Positions 43,987-52,239 of a DNA stretch of 59,816 nucleotides are shown one piece after another (positions within the stretch are counted from its first letter, which is position 1; the number at the start of each line of letters is the position of its first letter). This DNA is from Clostridia bacterium. Lineage in GTDB: Bacteria; Bacillota; Clostridia; Christensenellales; UBA1242. The notes under the pieces are model-generated. The model was not told where the DNA came from and did not search any database. It saw only the letters and a program-made list of their open reading frames with translations. The position numbers and the translations under genes were made by a program. The stretch spans positions 1 through 59,816 of the forward strand of contig JAFVWN010000041.1 of NCBI GenBank assembly GCA_017501645.1. Reading direction: 5' to 3'.

Positions 43987-43992
43987 GTTGTA

Positions 43993-44649
43993 TTACATCA
44001 TACCAGCGGCTTGCTTCTTAACTTCTTCAGCAAAGTCGTCTTTTCTCTTCTCTAAGCCTTCGCCCATTTGGAATCTAACAAATCTACGAATAGAAATCTT
44101 TTCGCCAATCTTGTTAGTAGCGTCAGCAACAAGTTGAGAGATTGTCTTTGAAGGGTCTTTAACATACTCTTGTTCAAGAAGACAAACTTCTTTATAGTAT
44201 TTTTTAATTCTTCCTTCAACCATCTTATCAACAACAGCAGCAGGCTTACCCTCGTTAAGAGCTTGAGCTTTTAAAATCTCTTTCTCTTTCTCAAGTTCTG
44301 TTGTATCAACTTCTTCAATGTTGATATATTTAGGGTTTGCAGCAGCAATGTGGATAGCAATGTCGTGTCCTAATTCTTGGAATGCAGGACTCTTTGCAAC
44401 GAAGTCTGTTTCACAGTTTACTTCAAGCAAAACACCGATTGTACCGTTCATATGAATATATGAGAAAACAGCACCTTCAGCAGCAATTCTGCCTTGACGC
44501 TTAGCAACAGCAGCAATACCTTTTTCTCTTAGGTAGTCTACAGCCTTAGACATATCGCCATTACATTCAGTTAATGCCTTTTTGCAATCAAGCATACCAG
44601 CACCAGTTTTTTCTCTTAAATCAACTACATCTTTTGCAGTAAATGCCAT
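43993..44649 (-). CDS. tsf: Translation elongation factor Ts
   Basis: Encodes 218 residues. The N-terminal UBA-like helix ([20 protein letters not shown]) and the core motif [10 protein letters not shown] are present. It exchanges GDP for GTP on EF-Tu. The length is that of the short Firmicutes/cyanobacterial type. It follows rpsB by 34 bases; pyrH, which normally follows, is replaced by the accessory island. Confidence 0.97.
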   Translation of the reverse strand: MAFTAKDVVDLREKTGAGMLDCKKALTECNGDMSKAVDYLREKGIAAVAKRQGRIAAEGAVFSYIHMNGTIGVLLEVNCETDFVAKSPAFQELGHDIAIHIAAANPKYINIEEVDTTELEKEKEILKAQALNEGKPAAVVDKMVEGRIKKYYKEVCLLEQEYVKDPSKTISQLVADATNKIGEKISIRRFVRFQMGEGLEKRKDDFAEEVKKQAAGMM

Positions 44650-44683
44650 ATAATTAAACTCCTTAAATTAATTATTAAATTAA

Positions 44684-45481
44684 TTATTCTTGGTCGATAG
44701 CAGTTTCTTCAGCTTTAACTTCCTCAGCAACTACTTCAGTACCTTCAGCTTCTGCTTTAGCTTGAGCCTCAGCTTCCTTACGCTTAGCAAGACCTTCTTC
44801 ACCCTCTCTGCCTTCAATAACAGCGTCAGCCATTGCACCAGCAATAAGCTTAACTGCACGGATAGCATCATCATTTCCTGGGATAACATAATCCACAGAA
44901 TCTGGGTCACAGTTAGTGTCTACTAAACCAACGATAGGAATACCAAGAGAACGAGCTTCACGAACTGCAATATATTCTTTCTTAGGGTCAACTACGAAAA
45001 GAGCACCTGGAAGTGTTCTCATTTCTTTGATACCACCAAGATTTTCTTCGAGCTTATCTCTTTCAGCTTTGAGCTTCATAACTTCTTTCTTAGTAAGTAA
45101 ATCAAACTCACCAGACTTTTCCATTTGGTTAAGTTTGTTAAGTCTATCAACTCTACTTCTAATAGTTTTAAAGTTAGTTAAAGTACCTCCAAGCCAACGA
45201 TTGCCCATGTAGAACATATCACATCTTTGAGCCTCTTCAATAACGGCATCTTTTGCTTGCTTCTTTGTTCCAACGAAAAGAACAGACTTTCCTGATTCAA
45301 CAACTTCTTTAATGAAAGCATAAGCTTCATCAATAAGACCAACTGTTGTTTCAAGGTCAAGAATGTAAATATCGTTACGAGCAGTGAAGATGTATTTCTT
45401 CATTTTTGGGTTCCACTTTCTAGTTGGATGACCAAAATGAACACCAGCTTCAAGCAATTGTTTCATTGATACTACTGACAT
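44684..45481 (-). CDS. rpsB: Small ribosomal subunit protein uS2
   Basis: Encodes 265 residues with the family start [36 protein letters not shown] and [21 protein letters not shown] 30-residue Glu/Ala-rich tail extends the C-terminus. It is the first gene of rpsB-tsf and follows AAGGAGGAAAAAG. Confidence 0.97.
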   Translation of the reverse strand: MSVVSMKQLLEAGVHFGHPTRKWNPKMKKYIFTARNDIYILDLETTVGLIDEAYAFIKEVVESGKSVLFVGTKKQAKDAVIEEAQRCDMFYMGNRWLGGTLTNFKTIRSRVDRLNKLNQMEKSGEFDLLTKKEVMKLKAERDKLEENLGGIKEMRTLPGALFVVDPKKEYIAVREARSLGIPIVGLVDTNCDPDSVDYVIPGNDDAIRAVKLIAGAMADAVIEGREGEEGLAKRKEAEAQAKAEAEGTEVVAEEVKAEETAIDQE

Positions 45482-45513
45482 ATTTCTTTTTCCTCCTTGT
45501 TTATTTCCTCTCT

Positions 45514-45586
45514 ACGCATCATCTATTTTGGGAACACTTAGAAAAAAGTGCAACAAACAAAATATCCACGCAGATGTGTGATGCGT
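45514..45586 (-). promoter_or_regulatory. Candidate structured leader of rpsB-tsf
   Basis: ACGCATCA (45514-45521) pairs perfectly with TGATGCGT (45579-45586), closing a region that contains an inner CACTT/AAGTG hairpin. The 5' arm begins right after the promoter, so it would lie at the start of the mRNA, and the ribosome binding site follows the 3' arm. This arrangement fits a ribosomal-protein autoregulatory leader, but no known motif is recognised. Confidence 0.5.
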
Positions 45587-45588
45587 CA

Positions 45589-45617
45589 ATTATATTACAG
45601 TATTAATAAAAAATCAA
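45589..45617 (-). promoter_or_regulatory. Sigma-A promoter of rpsB-tsf
   Basis: On the minus strand TTGATT (45612-45617) and TATAAT (45589-45594) are spaced by 17 bases, directly upstream of the candidate leader. Confidence 0.78.
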
Positions 45618-45649
45618 GTATTATTAGTAAAATTTTTTCACCTTTACAC

Positions 45650-45680
45650 AAAAAAAGAGCACAACAAAAGTTATGCTCCG
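45650..45680 (-). terminator. Terminator after the DUF1292 gene
   Basis: On the minus strand GAGCATAAC-TTTT-GTTGTGCTC (one G-U pair) is followed by TTTTTTTG. Confidence 0.85.
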
Positions 45681-45713
45681 CATTTTTTACTTTTTATTTA
45701 TGAAATTGACTAA

Positions 45714-46061
45714 TTAATTGTTTGCTCCGTCAGCCTCATCAAGTAATTTGTTGTATTCATCAAATACAGCATCAATGACAGCATCGTCAAGTTCGATTTC
45801 GAATTTGTCTTCACCATCTTTACCTCTTGAAACCTTGAAAACTAAAGCTTCGTCTTCTTCCATTCCATCAAGAAGTTCTACTGGTTGCAAAATTGCATAG
45901 AAATTTCCTCTGTATGCAATACCTGCGATTTCAACAAAGTCTACTTCCTCACCGTCTGCAGTCATAAGAGTGATAACATCATCCTCATCATTTTGCATAT
46001 GGTCGATTGACTCTGGAACGCCCTCGCCACCAAACTTCTTCTCTTCTTCATTATTTGCCAT
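45714..46061 (-). CDS. DUF1292 protein (YrzB-like)
   Basis: Encodes 115 residues, strongly acidic, with the family core DDVITLMTADGEEVDFVEIA and FYAILQPVE. The function is unknown. The gene follows ruvX, as in most Firmicutes (alaS-yrzL-ruvX-yrzB), but has its own promoter here. Confidence 0.9.
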   Translation of the reverse strand: MANNEEEKKFGGEGVPESIDHMQNDEDDVITLMTADGEEVDFVEIAGIAYRGNFYAILQPVELLDGMEEDEALVFKVSRGKDGEDKFEIELDDAVIDAVFDEYNKLLDEADGANN

Positions 46062-46119
46062 AAATGTACTCCTTAAATTTTATTTATGTGAAAAGTGAAA
46101 GCCACTCCTCTTACCCTCT

Positions 46120-46148
46120 ATTATACACTACTTTTTGATTTTGTCCAA
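46120..46148 (-). promoter_or_regulatory. Sigma-A promoter of the DUF1292 gene
   Basis: On the minus strand TTGGAC (46143-46148, within the end of ruvX) and TATAAT (46120-46125) are spaced by 17 bases. Confidence 0.7.
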
Positions 46149-46544
46149 ATAATTTTGCAAAATAATTGTAGCAGCTATTTGGTCAACAACATCTTTTCTC
46201 TTTTCCCTTCTCATATTTGACTCTATAAGAATCCTTTCAGCAGAAACCGTTGACAACCTTTCGTCTTGAAACACTATTTTAGCATCTGTGAGTTTTGAAA
46301 GTTCTTCTGCAAAATCTTTCACCATTTGCACAGAATCCCCCTCACTCCCATCAAGCTTCAAAGGAAGACCTATTACAAAAGTGTCCGCATCAAGTTTATT
46401 TGCAAGAGTCACCATATACCTTGTGTCAAGATACATATTTCTTCTTTTATAAACTTCATATGAGCTTGCAATGATTCCAAGAATATCACTTGTCGCAATG
46501 CCAATTCTTACTGTTCCAATATCTAGACCGATAATTTTTTTCAA
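46128..46544 (-). CDS. ruvX: Putative pre-16S rRNA nuclease / Holliday junction resolvase YqgF
   Basis: Encodes 138 residues of the RNase H-like fold with IGLDIGTVRIGIATSD (Asp8), FVIGLPLKLDGSEG and FQDERLSTVSAER. In E. coli it trims the 16S rRNA 5' end. The usual gene length and neighbour (DUF1292) support the call. Confidence 0.94.
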   Translation of the reverse strand: MKKIIGLDIGTVRIGIATSDILGIIASSYEVYKRRNMYLDTRYMVTLANKLDADTFVIGLPLKLDGSEGDSVQMVKDFAEELSKLTDAKIVFQDERLSTVSAERILIESNMRREKRKDVVDQIAATIILQNYLDKIKK

Positions 46545-46560
46545 CTTTCTCTTTTCCTTT

Positions 46561-46590
46561 TGTGTTATTTCACAATACTATAATAACACA
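46561..46590. repeat. Inverted repeat upstream of ruvX
   Basis: TGTGTTATT (46561-46569) and AATAACACA (46582-46590) are a perfect 9-base inverted pair with a 12-base loop, just before the ruvX ribosome binding site. There is no T run on either strand, so it is not a normal terminator; an operator or leader hairpin is possible. Confidence 0.5.
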
Positions 46591-46608
46591 TAAAAAAATT
46601 TAAGTCTA

Positions 46609-46863
46609 TTATTTTAAGGCTTTAGTTTTAGATTGATTATTTTTTTGTGTGGTCGTTTCTTGCTCTGCTTTCTCTTCAATTTTGTCTTCAATCTTTTCTT
46701 TCATCTTCTCAATGCCTTCTTTTGCCTCTTCTAGCTTCTCCATTGCAACTGTCTTTGCCTCTTTCATTGCTGAAGAAACCTTCTTGTTGTTTGACGCAAT
46801 CATTGCCCCAACAACAACTCCAATCCCCATTGAGATTAAGCAACATTTCATTGTTTCTTTCAT
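46609..46863 (-). CDS. YtxH-like small membrane protein
   Basis: Encodes 84 residues. One N-terminal helix (CLISMGIGVVVGAMIASN) is followed by an amphipathic, Lys/Glu-rich helical part (AKTVAMEKLEEAKEGIEKMK). This is the YtxH/gas-vesicle-GvpP-like pattern, often linked to stress. The function is not known. Confidence 0.8.
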   Translation of the reverse strand: MKETMKCCLISMGIGVVVGAMIASNNKKVSSAMKEAKTVAMEKLEEAKEGIEKMKEKIEDKIEEKAEQETTTQKNNQSKTKALK

Positions 46864-46933
46864 TATTTTTTCTCCTTATCCTTTTTACATTAGTTTGGAT
46901 AAAGTTTGATAAAATATACAATTTTTAGCAAAT

Positions 46934-46978
46934 AAAAAAACCGTAAACTTTACAAAAAATCGCAAAATTTACAGTTTT
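46934..46978 (-). terminator. Terminator after the nifU-like gene
   Basis: On the minus strand AACTGTAAA-TTT pairs with AAA-TTTACGGTT (G-U pairs) and is followed by TTTTTTTA. The loop is about 15 bases. Confidence 0.7.
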
Positions 46979-47007
46979 ATACTATAAAAATTATTATTTT
47001 TGATTAA

Positions 47008-47412
47008 TTAGTCATCATCTTCCGTTGCACGCTTAATGCCTTTCTTCTTGCTTTCGTAGCTTGCAATAGCATCCTTAACAGTCTCTTCTGCAAGTGTTAC
47101 GCAATGCATTTTATTCTCTGGAAGTACGCCCCCAAGTTCGCTTAAAATATCATCTGTGGTAATATTTAAAGCTTCATCAACTGTCTTTCCTATCATTAAT
47201 CTTGTTGCAACAGATGTACAAGCAATTGCTCCAACACAACCAAAAGTTTGAAACATTGCATTTGTTACAACATCATCTTCAACAGTGATATAAATTTTCA
47301 TAATCTCTCTATCAGTTGGAGAAACAATCTTACCCTTTCCGCTCGCACCCTTGATAACTCCAACATTTTGAGGGTTAAAGAATTCATTTAAAACTTTTTC
47401 ATTATATTGCAT
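47008..47412 (-). CDS. NifU/IscU-like Fe-S cluster scaffold with altered first cysteine site
   Basis: Encodes 134 residues of the NifU N-terminal fold. Two cluster cysteines are conserved: Cys59 in TFGCVGAIACTS and Cys104 in KMHCVTLAEE. The first cysteine motif, normally PxCGDIMK, reads PTDREIMK (32-39), with Asp34 at the Cys position and Glu36 at the Asp position. It lies two bases after nifS, so the two are one operon. Cluster assembly with only two of the three cysteines would be unusual; a changed ligand or another role is possible. Confidence 0.88.
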   Translation of the reverse strand: MQYNEKVLNEFFNPQNVGVIKGASGKGKIVSPTDREIMKIYITVEDDVVTNAMFQTFGCVGAIACTSVATRLMIGKTVDEALNITTDDILSELGGVLPENKMHCVTLAEETVKDAIASYESKKKGIKRATEDDD

Positions 47413-47413
47413 A

Positions 47414-48601
47414 CTATAATTCCACCTTGTTCTTATAAATTCTTATTGCAGAAATGCTTCTTACTTTCTTAACAATTTTTCTTAATCTTTCAGCCATATA
47501 GTCAATATCTTCTTTAGTTGTGTACTTACTGAAAGTAAATCTTATTGTTGAAATAGCATCTTCGACTTCTTTTCCCATAGCCATTAAAACATGAGATGGA
47601 GCATTTAAACCAGTTGCACAAGCAGAACCAGTAGAAACACAAATGCCCTCTCTATCAAGCATCACAGTCACAGCCTCACCCTCAGCCGCTTCAAAAGAAA
47701 TACTTGCATTTCCTTGAAGTCTTTGAGTTGGATGACCATTTAATGAAATGTTGTGAATTAATGTACTTACTTGCTTCAAGAAATATTTTCTTATGCTTCT
47801 TAAGTGCTTGTTGTTCTCTTCAATATTTTCAGTAACTTCTTCAATCGCTTTACCAAGACCAACAATTGCTGGAACATTTTCTGTTCCTGCTCTCATATCG
47901 TTTTCTTGATGTCCGCCATCAATAAGTTTTTGGATTTTAAGCCCCTCTCTTACATACAAAACACCAACACCTTTTGGTCCGTAAATCTTATGTCCAGAGA
48001 TTGAAAGAGAATCAATACCTATTTCTTTAACATTGATATCAATCGCACCAATTGCACCAACGGCATCAGTATGGAAGGCAACCTCATTAGCTTTTGCAAG
48101 TTCCGCAATCGCTCTTATTGGTTGAATTGTACCAACCTCATTATTTGCAGTCATTATAGAAATCAAAACAGTGTCAGGCCCAATAGCTTTTACTATTTCA
48201 CTATACTTAATAACACCCATTTCATCAACAGGGATATATGTTACTTTAAAACCTTCTCTTTCTAACGCTCTACAACTTTCTAGCACTGAAGGGTGCTCAA
48301 TCGCAGAAGTAATAATATGATTACCCTTATCCCTATTTGCTTTTGCAATTCCTTTAATCGCCCAGTTGTTAGACTCGCTACCACCAGAAGTAAAGAAAAT
48401 TTCGCTTGGCTTTGCGCCAATTGCTTTTGCAACTCTTTCTCTTGCTTTTGCAAGTAACTCACCAGCATCTCTACCAGCCTTGTAAATGCTTGATGGATTA
48501 CCATAAACAGAGCCATACGCATCAATCATCTCACGGTAAACTTCGTTAGACATTGGAGTTGTTGAAGCATTGTCAAAATATACAACTCTTTGCTTTTCCA
48601 T
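47414..48601 (-). CDS. Cysteine desulfurase (NifS/IscS family)
   Basis: Encodes 395 residues. PLP is expected on Lys205 (SISGHKIYGPKGVGVLY) and the catalytic Cys lies in STGSACATGL (about 328). It removes sulfur from cysteine and passes it to the scaffold encoded by the next gene. The start follows AAGGAGAAAGTC. The name could be nifS or iscS; sequence alone does not decide. Confidence 0.95.
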   Translation of the reverse strand: MEKQRVVYFDNASTTPMSNEVYREMIDAYGSVYGNPSSIYKAGRDAGELLAKARERVAKAIGAKPSEIFFTSGGSESNNWAIKGIAKANRDKGNHIITSAIEHPSVLESCRALEREGFKVTYIPVDEMGVIKYSEIVKAIGPDTVLISIMTANNEVGTIQPIRAIAELAKANEVAFHTDAVGAIGAIDINVKEIGIDSLSISGHKIYGPKGVGVLYVREGLKIQKLIDGGHQENDMRAGTENVPAIVGLGKAIEEVTENIEENNKHLRSIRKYFLKQVSTLIHNISLNGHPTQRLQGNASISFEAAEGEAVTVMLDREGICVSTGSACATGLNAPSHVLMAMGKEVEDAISTIRFTFSKYTTKEDIDYMAERLRKIVKKVRSISAIRIYKNKVEL

Positions 48602-48634
48602 AGACTTTCTCCTTGAAGTTATTTCACTAATGCA

Positions 48635-48664
48635 ATTTTAACACGGATAAGCACATTTCGTCAA
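48635..48664 (-). promoter_or_regulatory. Sigma-A promoter of nifS-nifU-like operon
   Basis: On the minus strand TTGACG (48659-48664) and TAAAAT (48635-48640) are spaced by 18 bases, about 35 bases before the nifS start. There is no Rrf2/IscR gene or clear IscR site beside it. Confidence 0.68.
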
Positions 48665-48674
48665 TACCCGACAA

Positions 48675-48705
48675 GAAAAAAAGTGCAAAAAACTTTCGTT
48701 TTTGC
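48675..48705 (-). terminator. Terminator after thioredoxin gene
   Basis: On the minus strand GCAAAAAC-GAAA-GTTTTTTGC is a stem with a GAAA loop followed by ACTTTTTTT. A larger pairing with AAAAGTGCAAAA at 48737-48748 is also possible. Confidence 0.75.
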
Positions 48706-48756
48706 CCCACCAAAAAGCATACACGATTATAATTTTGCACTTTTAATATTTTTTTA

Positions 48757-49065
48757 CTAAAATTGTCTCTCAACAAACGAAGATAGAACATCTTCATTTA
48801 CAAGACCAACACTTTTATCAACCGCCTTTCCGTTTTTATAAGCAATTATACAAGGAATACTCATAATCCCTTGACTTCTTGAAAAAGCAGGTTCTTCATC
48901 AACATTACACTTAACAAAAATAGCTTTATTCTTATACTTATTTGCGACTGCTTCATAATATGGAGCAATAGCCATACAAGGACCACACCAACCAGCCCAA
49001 AAATCTACAAAAACCAATGGTTTATTCATAATGTCTTGAACATTTTCTTGAGTCAATTTTTCCAT
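48757..49065 (-). CDS. trxA: Thioredoxin
   Basis: Encodes 102 residues with the active site WAGWCGPC (Cys27, Cys30) and the cis-Pro motif SIPCIIAYKNGKAVDK. It reduces protein disulfides in the cytoplasm. It lies 22 bases after hisS and is probably co-transcribed with it; this pairing is not a common one. Confidence 0.93.
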   Translation of the reverse strand: MEKLTQENVQDIMNKPLVFVDFWAGWCGPCMAIAPYYEAVANKYKNKAIFVKCNVDEEPAFSRSQGIMSIPCIIAYKNGKAVDKSVGLVNEDVLSSFVERQF

Positions 49066-49087
49066 AAATTACCCCCAAATTAATATT

Positions 49088-50368
49088 TTACTCTTCATCA
49101 CTAAAGTAAGCTTCAAATGCCATATCTGCAATTTGACCAACATCATCAAGAGAAACCTCTTCTTGCTTTGAGTTTGTCATACACTTTATCTTTGCAGTTC
49201 TTGTTTGTAATTCTTGTTCGCCAATAATCATTACATTTTTTGCACCAATCTTGTCAGCATATTTCATTTGGGCTTTCAAACTTCTGCCCATTGTATCAAA
49301 CTCAACGATAATATCTTCATCTCTCAATTTTTGAGCAAGTTCAACAACTGCTAACATTTCATTTGGAGAAGCGTTTGCTATATATAATTCTATCCCTGAA
49401 TTATCTTTTAATTCAATGTTATTCTTCTCTAAAAGAGCAAGCAATCTTTCAACTCCAAGACCTACACCAACACCCGGCAAGTCTTTTCCTCCAAGCTCTC
49501 CAACAAGCCCATCATATCTACCACCTGCACAAATTGTACCAAGCGCACCGTTTTCAACAGTTAAAAACTCAAACACAGTTCTTGAATAATAGTCTATGCC
49601 TCTTACAAGGTTGTCATTTTCTTTATACTCAATACCACTTGTTTTTAAAAGAGCTTTAAGTTCATTATAGTGATTTTTACAATCATCACACAAATAATCT
49701 CTTGGCTTTGGAGCATTGTTTTTAAAGCTTGCACATTTTTCTTCTTTACAATCAAGAAGTCTTAAAGCATTCTTTTCATATCTCACTTTGCAATCCGCAC
49801 ACATTTCATCAATATGTTTAGAGTAATACTTTTTTAAAGCTTCAATATACGCATTTCTACAATTTTTACAACCAATAGAGTTGATATTTAACATATAGTT
49901 ATGGAAGTTAAGACTGTCAAAAACAGACTTAATTACTCCAATAACCTCAATCTCCATAAGTGGAGATGAAGAACCAAAAGCCTCAATCGAAAATTGATGG
50001 TGCTCACGAAGTCTACCGGCTTGAGGTCTTTCATATCTAAAACATGGTGTATACATAAATAGTTTTTGAGGCATAGCTTCGTTATCAAGTCCGTTTTCAA
50101 TAAGAGCACGAACAATAGAAGCTGTTCCTTCGGGTTTTAATGTAATACTTCTATCACCTTTATCCATAAAAGTATACATTTCTTTGTTTACAATATCACT
50201 ACCCTCACCAACACCACGCACAAAAAGTTCTGTATGCTCAAAAACAGGGGTTCTAATTTCTTTAAATCCTCTCTTTGATAAGCTTTCTCTAGCACAATCT
50301 TCTACTTGTTTCCATTTATAAATTTCGCTAGGCACAACATCTTTTGTCCCTTTTGGTCTATTAATCAT
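49088..50368 (-). CDS. hisS: Histidyl-tRNA synthetase
   Basis: Encodes 426 residues. Class II motifs include RPKGTKDVVPSE, MFMYTPCFRYERPQAGR-like TPCFRYERPQAGRLREHHQF, and the HisS-specific LVRGIDYYSRTVFEF and GAGGRYDGL-like CAGGRYDGLVGELG. The C-terminal anticodon domain follows. A cysteine-rich insert (CKNCRNAYIEALKKY ... CADCKVRYE ... CDDCKNHY) resembles a zinc-binding block seen in some bacterial HisS. Confidence 0.96.
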   Translation of the reverse strand: MINRPKGTKDVVPSEIYKWKQVEDCARESLSKRGFKEIRTPVFEHTELFVRGVGEGSDIVNKEMYTFMDKGDRSITLKPEGTASIVRALIENGLDNEAMPQKLFMYTPCFRYERPQAGRLREHHQFSIEAFGSSSPLMEIEVIGVIKSVFDSLNFHNYMLNINSIGCKNCRNAYIEALKKYYSKHIDEMCADCKVRYEKNALRLLDCKEEKCASFKNNAPKPRDYLCDDCKNHYNELKALLKTSGIEYKENDNLVRGIDYYSRTVFEFLTVENGALGTICAGGRYDGLVGELGGKDLPGVGVGLGVERLLALLEKNNIELKDNSGIELYIANASPNEMLAVVELAQKLRDEDIIVEFDTMGRSLKAQMKYADKIGAKNVMIIGEQELQTRTAKIKCMTNSKQEEVSLDDVGQIADMAFEAYFSDEE

Positions 50369-50387
50369 AACTAATTTTCCTTTTGTA

Positions 50388-51704
50388 TTATAAAATATAT
50401 TTTCTCAAATCGAATTCTTTCAAGATATTTGCAAGATGTTCTTGAACATACTTTTTGTCAACTTTAACATCAATCATTGGATGATCCCCTGTTGCGTTGA
50501 ATGAAATATCCTCAAGAAGTTTTTCAAGTATTGTATGGAGTCTTCTTGCACCAATATTTTCACTTGTTTCATTTTCTAAAGAAGCAATTCTTGCAATCTC
50601 ATCAATTGCATCATCCATAATTTCAAGATTAATGTTATCAACACCAAGCAAACTCTTATATTGTAGTATAAGTGAATTTTCTGTATTTTTCAAGATGTTT
50701 ACAAAATCTTCATAACCAAGAGAAGCGAGTTCTACAATTACTGGAAATCTTCCCTGAAGTTCTGGAATTAAATCTTCCACTTTTGAAACATGGAAAGCAC
50801 CAGCTGCAATAAATAAAATATAATCTGTTTTAATTGGACCATATTTTGTAGAAACTGTTGAACCTTCAACAATAGGAAGAATGTCTCTTTGTACACCTTC
50901 TCTTGAAACATCAGGAGAAGAACCGCCCCCATTTCCACCTTTTCCTGCAATTTTATCAATCTCATCAATGAAGATAATACCGTTTTGTTCAGCCCTCATT
51001 AGTGCCTCACTATTAACATTATCCATATCAATAAGTCTATCACTCTCTTCCGCAATGAAAATCCTCTTAGCATCAGCAATTTTCATTGTTTTTCTCTTCT
51101 TTCTCTTTGGCATAATGTTCCCAAACATATCACCAAGATTAATTTCCATTCCCGGCATTAGAGGCATTGCTTTTTGTTCTTCAGCAACTTCAACCTCAAC
51201 CATTTTATCATCAAATTTATTGCCTGCAAGTTCAGTCACAATAATTTGCTTAATCTCATCATCAGTTTTGCCTGCATATAAATCTCTTTTTTTAGCATAT
51301 AAAACAAGAGCAAGTCTATTATAGGCATTTTGCTCAGCTTTATCTTTAACCTCATTTACTCTTTCAGCTTTCACTAAATGAATAGATGCTTCAACCAAAT
51401 CTCTAATCATTGACTCAACATCTCTTCCAACATAACCTACTTCTGTAAATTTAGTGGCTTCAACTTTTACAAAAGGAGCTTTTACAAGTTTTGCAAGTCT
51501 TCTTGCAATCTCTGTTTTACCAACACCTGTAGGACCTTTCATAATTATATTCTTTGGAGTTATTTCATCCCTCATCTCTTTAGGGAGTTTGCTTCTTCTA
51601 TATCTATTTCTCAAAGAAATTGCAACTGCCTTTTTTGCTTCTTCTTGACCTACAATATATCTATCAAGTTCATTAACAATTTGTTTTGGAGTAAGTTCTA
51701 TCAT
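50388..51704 (-). CDS. hslU: HslU ATPase of the HslUV (ClpYQ) protease
   Basis: Encodes 438 residues from ATG 51704 behind GAGGAGGTGTA. Walker A is GPTGVGKT (57-64), Walker B is [12 protein letters not shown], and the I-domain (about 110-230) is present. The C-terminal tail EFDLRKYIL docks into HslV. It begins right after the hslV stop, so the two subunits are coupled. Confidence 0.97.
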   Translation of the reverse strand: MIELTPKQIVNELDRYIVGQEEAKKAVAISLRNRYRRSKLPKEMRDEITPKNIIMKGPTGVGKTEIARRLAKLVKAPFVKVEATKFTEVGYVGRDVESMIRDLVEASIHLVKAERVNEVKDKAEQNAYNRLALVLYAKKRDLYAGKTDDEIKQIIVTELAGNKFDDKMVEVEVAEEQKAMPLMPGMEINLGDMFGNIMPKRKKRKTMKIADAKRIFIAEESDRLIDMDNVNSEALMRAEQNGIIFIDEIDKIAGKGGNGGGSSPDVSREGVQRDILPIVEGSTVSTKYGPIKTDYILFIAAGAFHVSKVEDLIPELQGRFPVIVELASLGYEDFVNILKNTENSLILQYKSLLGVDNINLEIMDDAIDEIARIASLENETSENIGARRLHTILEKLLEDISFNATGDHPMIDVKVDKKYVQEHLANILKEFDLRKYIL

Positions 51705-51705
51705 A

Positions 51706-52239
51706 TTACACCTCCTCAATAGTAACATTTCCGTTTGTATAAACACAAATGTCTCCAGCTATCTTCATTGCTTTTTCAGCAATTTCTTTAGCTGAAAGGT
51801 CTGTATTTTCTTTTAGAGCTTTACCTGCAGCCAGAGCATAGTTAGACCCTGAACCAATAGCACAGATTCCATCATCTGGTTCTATTACATCACCAACACC
51901 AGTAATAATAAACATAGAATCTTTATCTGCAACTATCATCATTGTATCAAGTTGCCTAGCACCCTTATCGCTTCTCCACTCTTGCGCAAGTTCAACAGCA
52001 GCTCTTGTTAAATTTCCCGCATACTTTTTAAGAATCTTTTCAAACTTTTCCATAAGCGTAAAAGCATCTGCAGTAGCTCCTGCAAAGCCAACAACTACTC
52101 TATCGTTATAAATTCTTCTTACTTTTTTTGCTGTTGCTTTCATTATAACTCTTTCACCAAGAGTAACTTGACCGTCTCCCGCAACAACTCTTTTTCCGTC
52201 TTTTTCAACACCAATGATTGTTGTTCCTCTAATTTCCAT
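51706..52239 (-). CDS. hslV: HslV peptidase of the HslUV protease
   Basis: Encodes 177 residues from ATG 52239. The N-terminus [20 protein letters not shown] carries the catalytic Thr of the proteasome-like fold after a five-residue leader. [14 protein letters not shown] and [14 protein letters not shown] are typical. It forms the proteolytic double ring with HslU. It overlaps the trmFO stop by 11 bases. Confidence 0.96.
   Translation of the reverse strand: MEIRGTTIIGVEKDGKRVVAGDGQVTLGERVIMKATAKKVRRIYNDRVVVGFAGATADAFTLMEKFEKILKKYAGNLTRAAVELAQEWRSDKGARQLDTMMIVADKDSMFIITGVGDVIEPDDGICAIGSGSNYALAAGKALKENTDLSAKEIAEKAMKIAGDICVYTNGNVTIEEV

Larger units (their letters stand above)
43545..43992. other. 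Long leader and intergenic stretch upstream of the large BspA-like gene
   Basis: This 448-base gap contains an ATGATGAAT-rich stretch (43558-43630), a 2.5-copy array of hairpin repeats (43624-43835), the BspA-type promoter with palindrome (43885-43916), and the tsf terminator (43960-43986). The transcript leader would be about 330 bases, compared with about 40 at the paralogue. I see no credible gene; a 60-codon frame across the repeats has no support. Confidence 0.6.
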
